Of a DNA stretch of 64,000 nucleotides, positions 23,296 to 35,089 are shown piece by piece. The notes beneath the pieces are model-generated. The model was given only the letters and a program-made list of their open reading frames with translations, did no database searches and was not told the DNA's origin. This stretch comes from Dipylidium caninum (lineage: Eukaryota > Platyhelminthes > Cestoda > Cyclophyllidea > Dipylidiidae), in NCBI GenBank assembly GCA_017562135.1, contig QEYB01000397.1, positions 1 through 64,000 of the forward strand, read 5' to 3'. A program made the position numbers and the translations under genes. Position 1 is the first letter of the stretch, and each line of letters opens with the position of its first letter.

Positions 23296-23890
23296 CTGAA
23301 ATGCAGCAGTTTTAGCAGCCTCCTTCTTCCCCACTTCCACATCTCCCGATCTACCTTCCCTCCTCCCCTCTTTCCTTCTTTCTTTCTTCCCTGCCTACCT
23401 GCACCCGTCTCCCCTCCATGCTCCTCTTATCCTTCTGGCATGCAAAATGTTGACTGTCTTATCTCAAATTTTCACCTCTGTGGACATTCGCCTGGCCAAT
23501 CGACTTTTCACTCTCCACACCAAGCAGTCAACTGGTAGAGAATCATCGCCGCCAGCTGTTAGTTTCGCAACACTGACCTCGGGCAACGCTTTTGTGGGTG
23601 TTCTAACAAGCGAAAATTATGACTGAATCTGATGGGCCCCTAGTTCTACTCCACGGAGACGTGATTTTCGGGGGCCCTTTCAATCAGGCAACTGAGGCAA
23701 CCTCATCGCGACATAAGAGGATAAATGGCCTGAGAATGAGACAATGGACCACTCGGATATGACAAATGCCCAGAATGGATCGCCACTGGCTTTTCACCTC
23801 CCCCCTTTGCCAGTAAGATGAGCATAATGCTTGTGGATGGGCTAGTGAATCAGTTAGTCTGTACACGTATGTGTGACTTTTCCAACCTAC

Positions 23891-25578
23891 CATCCTGAAT
23901 GCTCCAATAATTTTGGGAATGTGAAAGTGTGGACAAAAGATTACATGGGCAGTTGACTGGCTTGACCTACCCCAATCTATCTTGTAGACCGCGCCTTGAC
24001 TGTCATCTGAGCCATGTAAGCAACCGAGGTAATCAACAGGTCCGTTCCTCTTCACTTCTATCATGAAATTCATAAACTTTTCGTCCGCACTACTGTCTGC
24101 AAATAGAGTATCCACGATGGTTTTGCACAGTTATTACTTATAGGTAAGGCCAAGAATCAAATGTCAACGGTACGTTTCGTTTCGCTTACTGATGACAACC
24201 ATTTGAGGATAGAAGGATGTCCAGTCGAAAACTGAATAATTCCAAACTGCATAAGCTTCGGCTGCACCAGTGCCCGTCACTATCTTCATCTGAACAAAAA
24301 GCAAGGACTTGTATATGTTTTCAGACATAGAGGCAAGAGATGTGGCAATTGCGGGTGAAGTTGGAGGACTGGCAACATTTAGCTAAATGAATAAATAAGC
24401 CAGACTACGTGGCAGACTCACCAACTCAGTCGCGAGGTGGTATCTGCACGTGAGTGTCACCTTTTCCCTATTTTTAGCGTCAATGAACAGGGAGTCGTTT
24501 GGATCCATAACGAGGCCTTTGGTGGCTTACGAGAAAGGCGGTTACTGTTGTTGGCAGCAGGGCAAATAAATGGAGTGATGAGTTAGCAGCTGTGGAGACT
24601 CACCATCACTCCAACTCCACACACTGTTAGGAAAGAAGGCAATTGAAATGGGGATTCGTCGACGATAGTAAGAGTAGTGGAAGATAATCCATGACACATC
24701 TTGACGGATGGAGCCGTTCATCTGCACCTCTGCGTGGCAATCAGAGACTGGAAAAGCAGGAGATGGAAAGCGTTAGTAGTGCAGAGAGTAGGGAGTGGGC
24801 TTGTTGCTGGTGATGTTGACGGTAGGTGCCAGAGTAGCGTGCACGTGATATGTTGATGAGGAATGGACTACAACGCACTCTGAGTGTAGAAACAAGTGAA
24901 ATATTCGGTGGAAAATCCGCCTTCTTCTATTTCGGTGCAGTTGAGTTTTTCGGATATGCCGTACACACAAACTTGCTGATTGAAGAAGGGAAAAAGAAGT
25001 CAGCAATAAGAGTTAGAAGACCTCGATGAGAAGAAAAGTCAACTTACGTCGTATTTGGCGGGAAGTGAAAAATTGAGGTGGAACGTGCTGTTGATGGGGC
25101 CGCTCATAATTCGGCTTTCATTTCCTTCAATTGGACCCACTGCCAATTGTGCGTCTGTAAATGGGACATTAAAAACAGTCACCAAAACATATCTTCCTCG
25201 TCGTGATCCACGACTGCCGTCCACCACTTCCTCCTTCTCTCACATCCTCTCCTATTCGACTCCGCTAAATCCTCGTTGCCTCACACGACTCTCCAAGTGA
25301 ACATTCTCACAGTGAAATAAGGTTTCAGTCTCGCAGGGAAGCATTCCCATGAAGCCCACGACTACTGCATGTCTGCGTGACTTTGCCACGTGTCTGCCAC
25401 CGAGTACCATCAGTGCAAGGCAAGATCGAGTGAATTAGAAGTGTTTCAAGTGAGGCTGATAGAGCCAAGGAGGAGTAAGTGAATGTGCCAACTACTGCGG
25501 CGGAAAGGAATGGGGACGTCACTTACTTGCGTGTATGCAGATGAGCCCGAAGAAGAGGACTGTTGTTTCTCTCAGCAT
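23891..25578 (-). CDS. Gene B: GP50-like secreted glycoprotein, exons E1-E7
   Basis: Seven minus-strand exons: 25578-25527 (E1), 25154-25048, 24975-24879, 24747-24604, 24516-24422, 24289-24190, 24096-23891. All are bounded by GT-AG sites, keep phase and have no internal stop: 801 nt, 267 residues. E1 encodes a 17-residue signal peptide (MLRETT, then VLFFGLICIHA). E2 holds NESRIMSGPINSTF, with two N-glycosylation sequons; E3 has NCTEIE and FSTEYFTC; E4 has EVQMNGSIRQDV; E5 has SLFIDAKNREKVTLTC; E7 has VDYLGCL and AVYKIDWGRS. Exon lengths match gene A (97, 144 and 100 nt identical). From memory, the features fit the tapeworm diagnostic antigen GP50 family of surface glycoproteins; the molecular function is not known. 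Oddity: E7 ends in phase 0, where gene A ends in phase 1, and I find no stalk or tail exon between 23.3 and 23.9 kb. The gene is therefore 3'-truncated or joins gene A. Confidence 0.72.
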
Positions 25579-25621
25579 TTGGCGTCAGGTGAGACCTCCA
25601 TCGCATGTGCTCTCCTTTTAT
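25579..25621 (-). promoter_or_regulatory. Core promoter and 5' UTR of gene B
   Basis: A TATA-like ATAAAA (25621-25616) lies 43 nt upstream of the ATG at 25578. The intervening sequence (GGAGAGCACATG...GGTCTCACCTGACGCC) aligns with the upstream regions of C and D. A TATA box at this spacing would put the start of transcription about 10-15 nt before the ATG, which is inferred. Confidence 0.55.
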
Positions 25622-25639
25622 CCTGTTGAAAGTAGGTCA

Positions 25640-28600
25640 GCAGGCGGATTTACATTAGCTTTCATTTCAACGTCTAGTGCCTTTCTCTGTTACCCAAGGG
25701 TGCACGCAAATGCCCCATTACGCCCTCAAGCGTGCCCTCTTTTTACACCGCTTGCCTTCCCCGTTCCACTGGCTTGAGGTAGAAAAATTTTGTGAGTTGC
25801 GAGTCTGAAGGAGGTCTGCGCCATTTCAGAGTGAAGTTAATTGTTGAAATAACGTGAGGAGGCAGGTGAGTAGCTGTGACAACTAAGCCATTGGCGGGTA
25901 GGAAATTGGTGCTTAAAGCTCCCCCTGTCATCTGCTCTGAGTGATTTCGAAAGCTCGCTGTCTGTCAATGAACCCCCTTTGCCCCTTCATTTTATTTGTT
26001 TTAAAGTAGTGTTCTCATTCAACAACTGGTTGCTGATCAAAACCCGCCCCGATTACTCTCACCCGTGGCGGCTCCTAAACGCAGTGTATTCACTCGAGCT
26101 GTCGGTCTAACAGGCCATTATTCTCAACACAACTACAAACATCAGCCATCTACAATAAAATGTAAAGTGTGCCATTATGCAGGATTGACTTATTCTCTTC
26201 AGATGCACCGCATATGAGGTGTATGAGAAGAGGTCACGATGGCTGCAGAGGCTCTTCTAGCTAATGGAGATCTTACTCTCGGGCAATTGTCGGACAGTGT
26301 GAGACACTACCTCACGTGTTTACCCTTTATCTTTTACAAGGAAGGTCAACAGGCCATTTTGCATTTGAGATTCAACGCAACGTCTCCTCCAACCCTCATC
26401 CGTGGTCAAAGCGTGTGCACGGAGTTTTACATGACGCATTCACGCGCGGAGTGGCCCAAGCCGCTATTTTTCTACGTTCCCTCGGCGTACATTGAGACAA
26501 AACTACGAGTCTCCATTTTTCATCTGAGCTTATAGTCCAACTCCCCTCAACCGCACTATTGCAACAAGAAGACATTTCAAATGGGCTGTGATCTTTTCCA
26601 ACGCCTTAAGGTCACCGTCCTTTTATTACAATAGTCATGCAAGAGTGTACTTAAGACCTCATCAGTAGGCCAGACTGTCTGGTGGCAATTTGGCGCTCTT
26701 CATGCTGGCTGAACTGCGTTCGACATAAAACAACTTGCGAACATTTTCAGCAGCTCCACTTCATAAAGACACTGGCTAAAGCCGTGGTAAGCTGGTGGGA
26801 GGAGAAAAAATGCCAGACTTGACAAGGGAGTAGGACATCGTTTGAGGCGTGAGCGTCGAACAGAGAGATGTGTCAAAGTGAGTGATGTCTATCGTGAGAT
26901 TCAGAACAGAGGCATCATGCCACCAATCCAAATACGGTGGTCTGTTATGCGCACGTTTCCACGTGTCTACAGTCCAACAAAAGCTGTTCTTCGTCCTTCT
27001 GTTGATTTGACCATAAGGAGTCCTCGTTCATGACGTTTTGTCATCGACTTGTCGGTGAACAATTCTGTTTACCAGTGTCCAATAGCACACCTCGCGGCAA
27101 GAAGAATGACCAGAGTTGCCTGGCAGCAAGGAGAAGGCGCCAGTTGACGGAGTCGACGACAGCGATTTGCTAGCGGAAATTGTCATTTATGTCACAATCG
27201 TGAAAACCAAGTGGCACCGCATCGTCCCCCATTTGCGCGCGAGAACTTCTCACGGACACGGCCAAATGAGCCAATCTTCCTAGGGATTAACAAGAATGGA
27301 AGCCGAGAAACTGGCACACCTCTGCGCTGGCGCTCTGCACTACCAACTATCCCCTACTTCCCAGTCATCCTCTCAACACTTCCCCTCTCACCTCATTATC
27401 GCGTCTCGGGGCATAGTCCCATACTACCGCCTACGCTCTTTCCATTACCACCTTACGTTGCCCGTGTTGACAGAAGTTGCTTTGTGCCTAACCCAATTCA
27501 GGTACTTGAATGAGAAGTAAATTTCACCCCTCATCTGGTGTGCAAATCTCATGAAGATGTAAACGTATCCTCGTATAATAGCGTTGAAGTAAGTAGGGTG
27601 CAGCCTGCCGGAAATAGCATCTTTCTGCAGAATTCACTCCTCGTTCTGTTCAATACAAGCACTACTAACTGACGAGTGCCAAAGTCAACCATGAGAGTGA
27701 GAAGCGAGAGAATAAGCAAAAGTCAAGAATATGAAGAGGGAGAGAGAGCAGGTAGAAGAGTAAGTTAAGATGAAGGAATTGCCACGTTTATTTGGCGAGA
27801 TTGCGTGCTGCAATAACGTTGACACTTCACCAATGCAATGAAGTCTAAATTCGCTAATTGCGGATATTTAAGTAACTGCTGTGCGAGTGGTGTGAGATGA
27901 AGAAATGGTTCTTCTCAGTTAGAGAGGGCGGGTATAATGCGGATGGAGAGGAAGATTCCTGCAATTGTGCAGCCGTATCTCCATCGCAACTGCTTCGAAG
28001 AGCACAGATAGCATAGGGGTGGCATTTATGCCCATCTTGCCTCTCAGTTCTTCCACGCATTTGTTTATGTCAGAGAGCAGAGAGGTTGATGCGGTAACGT
28101 GGCCAAGACGCAGTGCGGAAGGAGGAAAGGGGCTACCTGAAGGAAGACGAAGGAGGTGCAGCCGTCAGCCCATCGTTCCACCCACCCACTTGCATTGCAT
28201 TGAATAGAGGTCCAAGACTGATGGCGTCGCTCATTTACATGGGACGACACCAGCGCGGAGGTTATTATTTGAGCATGTTAGAAGTCGGACGATAAGTTGC
28301 CGGCGCGAGGTAACATTAGTTGGCAGGAGATGTCGTTTCAAGTATAGAGGAGAAGTGAATGCGCAATTTGGGTAAGGTCGGCTGAGAGGCGTGATGAAAT
28401 GTGTGGTGTGCGATTTAGCTGTTTGCTCACATTGAAGATGGCGGAGAACAGTGGAGAGGCGGATGGATGAGGAGACATTGGCCAGTGCAGCAGGTACTCA
28501 CTACACACACGTACCATGGAGAACAAAACTCGCAATTACATGCTTTCCCCTCATCTCCAATCAGACGACTGAGTTTTCTTCATTTAAGACGAGGTCACAA

Positions 28601-29400
28601 TTGCCAAGTTCTTCACTCGCACAATCCTTTTAAATGATTTCAACCTAAAACGCCGCTTGATCATGGCTTAGTCGTGGTGAGATGACTAGGAGCAGGAAAC
28701 AAGCCCGATCGCGCCAGATGGTGTTGCCTCATGTCGTTTATCTCCTTGTTATCATTCCATTAAGACGTTCCTCTTCGTTTGCTCAAATGGATGATTTCGG
28801 CGGACTGAAAATCCATCGGGCACATAACATTCGAGCGAGTCGGATAGACATCAAGGCTATCAATCTTCCATCTCACTGGTCCTGTTTTCATTCCCCACCT
28901 GGGCTCTCCATTGAGCCATCAATTACACCTTATCCCAGTTTAACGAATGGGTGGAATGAACTATTCGCTCTGAGGGACGGGGGCACAGGCATATTCACTC
29001 GTGAACTGGACCCAAGGTGGATAAAGTGAGTTAAGACGACAAAGAGGCCAAAGTTAATCGTCAAGTGATCACTCAGTGAGAAAAGAAGAGGATGATAATT
29101 GCAACCCCGACCAACTCCAAGTGGTCCTATTTATTCATCCACACTGCCAAAACCCACTCGATTTTGTCAACTACTCTGATGTAGGCTGAATTCTCGCAAA
29201 TGGACACTGAAGTGGTGACAACAACTATCTACACAAGGCACACATGACAATTCATTGCTGATACAGCTTCGGTGTGCCTAAAGTAGACGATACAGCCCGA
29301 GTAGCGAAGTGATGCCATATTGCATAATTTTGCCAACATTCCTCAACAAGAATGACTGTTTATGACCGCTATACTCTTACTTTTACCCCTATACAGCGCC
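25640..29400. other. Spacer between gene B and fragment H
   Basis: No family exon seen on either strand. Open stretches at 26239-26535 and 28682-29029 are not recognised. A block near 28620-28655 (CCTTTTAAATGATTTCAACC) resembles 37248-37268, a possible small dispersed repeat. Confidence 0.45.
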
Positions 29401-29417
29401 TTCTTGAATCCCTATGC

Positions 29418-29418
<1 letters not shown>

Positions 29419-29456
<38 letters not shown>

Positions 29457-29514
29457 GGTCGCACATTTTCCTCAGTGGTTTAGTCAGGCTGAAGGAGAGA
29501 GAGAGAGAGAGAGT
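29419..29514. repeat. (CT)n and (GA)n inverted microsatellite pair
   Basis: About 18 CT repeats end at 29454. After about 40 bp of mixed sequence, about 10 GA repeats run to 29514. The two tracts are complementary and can fold on each other. Confidence 0.9.
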
Positions 29515-29747
29515 TAAAGAGCTCTGGGTCAACCAATCCAACCTCATCCTCGTTGTTCCTCGTCAGCAGATTAATCCTTCATCATCTAGTAATACCGCAT
29601 GTATTTTTGGATAACGTCGGACCTAAGGGAAGACACGTTGTTTCAGTTCATGCCAGGCTGCACACCCTTACAGCCAGAAGGCCAAATCCGTATGGAGATT
29701 GTCTGGAATTCACAGAAGACAGGAATTGATTTACATCAAGTACTGTC

Positions 29748-30131
29748 TTAAACACAAGTGAGAAAATAGGGCTTAAATTGTTCGCCTTGAAGTAAATGGT
29801 TGCCATCTCCTCCAAACTGGTTTGACGTACCCAAAACTATCTTGAAGACCTCGCCACGGCTTTCAACTTCACCGTATAAACATTCGAGGTAATCGACAGG
29901 TCGGCTGCTCTTCACTTCTATTACAAAACTCAAAAACTTGCCGTCCCTACTCCTCCCTGCAAGGAGAACAGTTGTGCCGAGTTGGCGCAATCATTCACTT
30001 AGCGGCGCTCAATCACCAAAAGCCAACGATACATGCATTGTCGTTAACGGAACCATTCTGAAGACTGTAAACAATGCACGAATTCGTGTCCAATGTCGGA
30101 TTTGTAGTCGGATAGTAGAAAGTGAAATTGT
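29748..30131 (-). pseudogene. Fragment H: GP50-like E6-E7
   Basis: E7 starts at 29956 after a ttgcag acceptor and reads GKFLSFVIEVKSSRPVDYLE then CLYGEVESRG, then KIVLGTSNQFGGDGN, open to a stop at 29748. The family tryptophan (KIDWG) is changed to VL. Upstream, about 30020-30110, an E6-like stretch (LDTNSCIVYSLQNGSVND) aligns with DTNSTRIYEIWNG of gene A. I find no E1-E5 further upstream, nor stalk exons downstream, so this looks like an isolated remnant even though both exons are open. Confidence 0.55.
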
Positions 30132-31348
30132 GAGTGAGAGGGATTTCTAACTCAAGGCAATTTGATTCGGTTTCAAGTGCAGAGTGAGGCGATTTTCTTC
30201 TTACTTCGCCCATTGTTATATGCTTTGAATGACCCTGTCTTTGGCCTATGATGGTCTCCCTGCTTGGCTTAAAATGCGACTGCTATGAGGTGGTACTTCA
30301 ACGTTCCCCGGTCACCTGTCTCCACCTTGCCTCCTTCCCTTTTTTTTTAATTTGGCGTCTTAAGCCCTCTATCCTATTCTCTTATATCCGGTCGATTGGA
30401 CTGCCTCATGCTCACAATGTATCATAACAAATTCGGTTTTCCAAAAACTTCTCCCTCACTTCACTGCGTGAGATATTCTGGGCGACGAGCCCTGCCGCTT
30501 TACCCTATACACCGCAGCATTTGCAAACAGCATTTCGTCACAGAATAAGCACTTCAGTTGGAGAAGTTGCCCATCAGTAAAAATGCTAACATCTGCTTTG
30601 TGATGCCGATTTGCCGAGCCGGCAAAACCATCTACAGGCCCACCTGTGAGTCGTTGACATATATTCTTTTGAAGCATTGGTGGAAATTGGTGTCAAATTC
30701 TTGGGCATTGAAGCGCAATGACTCTTCCTATTTTGCAGCGGAAGAGAAAACTAACGAGGGTACTTTGTTGCTTCCGGAGGAAGAGGCAGGTATAATAGGT
30801 GTCCATCGTCCTCCAATAGAACAACCCCTTTATTCACGCTAATGGAAATAATAGGGCTACCAAGAAACCAACAGTTCATGTTCATAGATCAGTTTGTTGA
30901 TATGTTAACAATAAAACTCTTCCACTTCTTCCGTTTGTTCTTCGTCTTCTGGCGTGTACCTGTGTCTTTATCAGTAGTAATATCACCAATTCTATGATTC
31001 GTTTAGGACGCACTTTTAACGGGCTTCAGTGTGTTCTTTCAATTTTAATCTGGTAATCCTCTCACATGGGGCTTTCTTTACTTTCCTCGTGTGCCACTTT
31101 TCGACTATTCTCCTCTTTTTGACGGTCCCTTATCGGTCTTCCTGTTGCCATCTGGAGATAACCTCGTCATCAGTACTTCCACACTGCCTCCGCGTTGATC
31201 AATTAGTGTTACATGCATCAACGGTATCTTCTTCTCTTCAAGAACTACAAAGGTAAACAAAAACAACAATAACATCAACGCTTTAGTAGCCTTCTCTTTT
31301 ATGACAGCGGGAAACTATTTGCATCAGAGCCACGCCGTCAGGCAAGAA

Positions 31349-31730
31349 ATTTCGGTGCCTCATGTATACTAATAATACAACCGGTGGTTTGATAGTCTGG
31401 CAGAATGGCACAAATCTCAAGAGTGGTGGCACACATCGTGATATTCATCATGTGAACATTTTTCCTGAGACAGTTAACACTTCAACGGTGACCGTGTACA
31501 CACATATCACACATTTACGGCGGTCCAAGTTAGCATTAAACGAATTAAATTGTAAACGACAGAACACTCTACCTGTCGACCCATCTTTTTGGCTGATTCG
31601 TACGTCAACGTCAACTGAAAGACCACGTTTATGCAACAATGCAACTACTACGAAGCCATTTCAGAGTCGCCTACTCTCCATCGCAAGGTGCGCTCTGCGC
31701 TCTTCCGAGATTGTCCAAGCTGTACAATGA
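31349..31730 (+). other. Unassigned open frame with N-glycosylation sequons
   Basis: From about 31349 the frame reads KKFRCLMYTNNTTGGLIVWQ then NGTNLKSGG, with sequons NNT/NTT, NGT and NTS, and is open to 31730. The Cys, about 15 residues, then Trp spacing recalls E5-E6 of the cluster, but the alignment is too weak to call it a family member. Confidence 0.2.
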
Positions 31731-31939
31731 CTTACTCTTACAAAGGGAAATATTCTGATCTTAAGTCTCCCCATTACTGACACAATGCTTTTGCAATTCG
31801 TCACCCGAGTCCTAGCTGCCCAAAAGGACGTCATATGAGAATCAAGAAGCAATTCCACCTCCTTTTCCGTGGTGCAAAAGAAATCTTACGCACGAATTAA
31901 CAAAATAGGCCTGGAGTTATTTACAAGCATGAAAAGGCT

Positions 31940-32110
31940 CTATTGGTCCTTGTTTGCTCTCAGTGACAGTGACAAATGTCTGAGCAATGAGCTTAGGCGA
32001 CAAAAGGTACAAGTCCACCCAATAAACTACCTTTTCTTACCCTCAAACCAACTTAACACCACAGCCCCTCGCATCATTACATTCCACCAACAGAGTTTGC
32101 GAGGATTTGT
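31940..32110. repeat. Dispersed repeat family R4, copy 2
   Basis: CAATGAGCTTAGGCGACAAA, then AGGTACAAGTCCACCC and AATAAACTACC, matches 5600-5690. Flanking sequence is AT-rich and otherwise unrelated. Confidence 0.55.
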
Positions 32111-33910
32111 CATCAAAAAGCATTTATGATGAATACTGTGCAACCATCATAAGCAACCACACAATTGTAAACTAACTCGCTCACTCCAGAGACCATGAAT
32201 GCAATCACGGCAACAACAATACACAAATCTATCCAACTACACAATCCACATCAAACCCCAATCCACTAAAACAACCGCCAAATATTCTCTTCTTTTCCTA
32301 CTACCTCCATTTCTCCTTCGGTGAAATGAGCACGGATTTGTTCTCTTCTGTCGTCAAATGTTTACTTTTAGCCCTTACTGAGCATATAACTGTGTCATAT
32401 TATTCCCAATGTCATTATTCATTGCAATTATGCCATTCCCACCCTGCTCAATATCTCTAGCGACGTTGATGAGATGATTATCAATTTGTATGAGGTATGT
32501 TTCATGGTTCTGAAGACTGTATCACTCCATCAAAGCCATGTTTCCACCTCTCTTCAACGCTGTTTAATGTAGCTTACAAACGAGTAACCTGCCCACTGGT
32601 GATGGTGAGTCACAATTTACACGACACATCACTCAGGACACCAGGACACCATTCCAATATTCAGGTGAGCATTTCGTCAGGCTACATTGCTGAATATATT
32701 GCTCTATATAAGATCAGCCTTCTATCTCGCCTCCCTTATCAAGGTTTCGCACACTTCTGTCATCCCTCTCCTCTCTCTAGTAGCACAAGCGTCTTTCAGC
32801 GCCAATTTTGTCCACCCTCTACACTTTTGCTCTTCCACATTTTCACATTCGCCTTCCCGCATTGGACTCATTGCCTCAATTTTGCTCCTATGTATACATT
32901 CACAATTGTGCCTTCACGTGCAACACACAATATGCCATATTCAAACACGTGATCAGGTTTAACAGTTTGGGAGATAAAATTAAACGCGTTACGATGGGTA
33001 TATAAACATTGAGTAATTAGAAGTGTATCAGCTTATTAGGCATATAATCGGCAATAAACCTTGCACTAAACGTGCACTTATTTTTAAAAAATTATAACAA
33101 AGCAGTTTTAGATGTGGTTACAGAAGACGGAATTGAAGTGGTTGAAAAATAATACCAATTATCATTTTGTTTTAGTGGGACGGTTGTGGCCTTGTTTCGC
33201 GCTGGGGCGCATTTCAGTGAACGGCCGAAAATATTTTTGTAGTTCCCGCTGTCGGAGTGAGTCTGAATTTTGTTAGTTTTTGATTGTTAATCATTGCTAC
33301 CTAATATTTGTCATGAATGTTTCTCGGTGCATTTCGCTCGTTGCTGTTGCAGGCGATTCGTCGATTTTGTAGGCGGAAAGAGCATGTACTTATACGAGTG
33401 GACATTTGCCTCTCGCCTGTAAACTCGCCTCAGATTAAACCTAATTGGCCTTAGTTAGTGTTAACTTAGTTGGTTAGTACAGATATCGAGGAGGGCATTG
33501 AATTACTAAATAATGTCAATGTGTCAGATAGTGAGCACGCAGTCTTCAATTCGGTTAAATAAGTAACCTCCGAGATGCTGATACGTTTCTTGCAGTCTGA
33601 AATAGTAGTATTCAACTTTTGTCCGTTCACATGAACTCTGGTTTCCCTTTTGAGTGTCTGTATTAAATCAGGAAGAATGATATACGCATACAATGTAGTG
33701 CATTGGACGTTGATCATACTGATGGGAAAGTAGTCAATTACTTAATTGTTCAACTGTGAACCAACGGTTACTTTTTCTGTTTTTTTTTCGTCTTTCGACT
33801 AGAGAAGGAAGAATTTTTCAAGTTATTTGTCTTCCTCTTCAGGTGTCAACCTCTTTGTCATGGGCGACTCCTCTCACCCATTCCAACAAATCTTATTTCT
33901 CTTCCTCTTC
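32110..33910. other. AT-rich spacer, no gene recognised
   Basis: Base composition is clearly more AT-rich than the surroundings, notably 33000-33180. No supported exon. Confidence 0.45.
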
Positions 33911-34144
33911 TGATGACCTTAATGTCGGACTTTCATGTGGGCACGAGTAGTTGTCCTTGCATTGAATATGTTGTTGGTTTTGGCCGACAACAAGTTATTC
34001 ATTCCAAGCAGTATTACCTCGCCCTGTTGCTTTGCTGTTTCCCGCAACATTTCTTCAATGAAGGTATATTTCTCTTGTCGAACTGGCCTAACATGTGTTT
34101 CCATGCGTCTACGCTTGGGTGGACTGCATCCCCAGTAGTGACGG

Positions 34145-34830
34145 GCCTTTCTTAATGATGTGACCCGGTCAGGTTCTTTTCGTAAAGCAACTGATCCCCG
34201 CGCAAATCCCCCACCCTGACACTTTTCCCACACTTTCCTGGCTGCCATTGTCGTTGGCGCACTGGCTTTGCAAGTGATTGTGTGTTCTTCTTTTGCAACA
34301 CCAGTTTATATCTTCGTGATGTTATTTCCTTCCTTCTTGAGGCATGCCGACTAGGTGGGCACACGTTTCATCGTGTCATACTCTGCTATTTTATGATTCT
34401 TTCCATATTCTGCTACCTCAATAGCTCTTCACTTCCAGGATGTGGGTTGCTTTACACTCCGTCCTTTCGCCCGCCCCGAACAGACCCTTCGACGTGAAAT
34501 TAGTACGTGGCCAGATGGTCACGCTGCGTAGCTGGAATATGCTCAAGAGGCCTTTGTTAGGATATGTGAGCCATCCGTTGTTCGACAGTCTTCTCCCGCT
34601 TGTACAGTAGATTCCTGCGTGGTGACAACGTCAGGTGAAACCTCAGTGATTTTCACATCTGATATGTCAAACATTTTGCCCTTCATTTGGTTGGGAAGTA
34701 ATAACCAGGTTATCAGGAAATCGCCGGTACCTCCTTTGAAAGTGCCAATCAATAATTCCTAGGTCAAACGGTTCAATTCTTTACTAGTGTTGATTTCAAC
34801 TTGTCACTTCTTCGTTAGCTGTGTGCAGCA
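34145..34830. repeat. Dispersed repeat family R1, copy 2
   Basis: Second copy of the 12.6-kb repeat. The conserved minus-strand frame reads KGKMFDISDVKITEVSPDVV here. Another frame shared by both copies is AARKVWEK (TTRKVWEK in copy 1). Conservation of amino acids suggests an origin in coding sequence. Confidence 0.75.
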
Positions 34831-35089
34831 GAGGATGCGCTCGAGGCGGATTCGGGGCTCAGTCAACGACACCGCATCCTGTGCGAGGGGAGCGCCGATG
34901 CCGTCCGTGTTAAAGTATTCCAGTGCAGACTGCAACAACAGATTCCTTTTTTCCCTCCTTCTCCCTCTTTCTCATCTCCTCTGCCCTTTTTGATCTCTGC
35001 CTATTTTAATCACTTTAAACACTGCACAAAGTAAGTTGACGAGGTGTAAAGTCATTTCATGTGTTATGGCTAGCGTCAAGAGAGCTTTT

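Noticed and set aside
26200..26535. Similarity of LLANGDLTLGQLSDSVRHYL to the N-terminal part of RNA polymerase III subunit RPC3
   Set aside because: The match is short and from memory, in-frame stops lie just upstream, and no second exon supports it.
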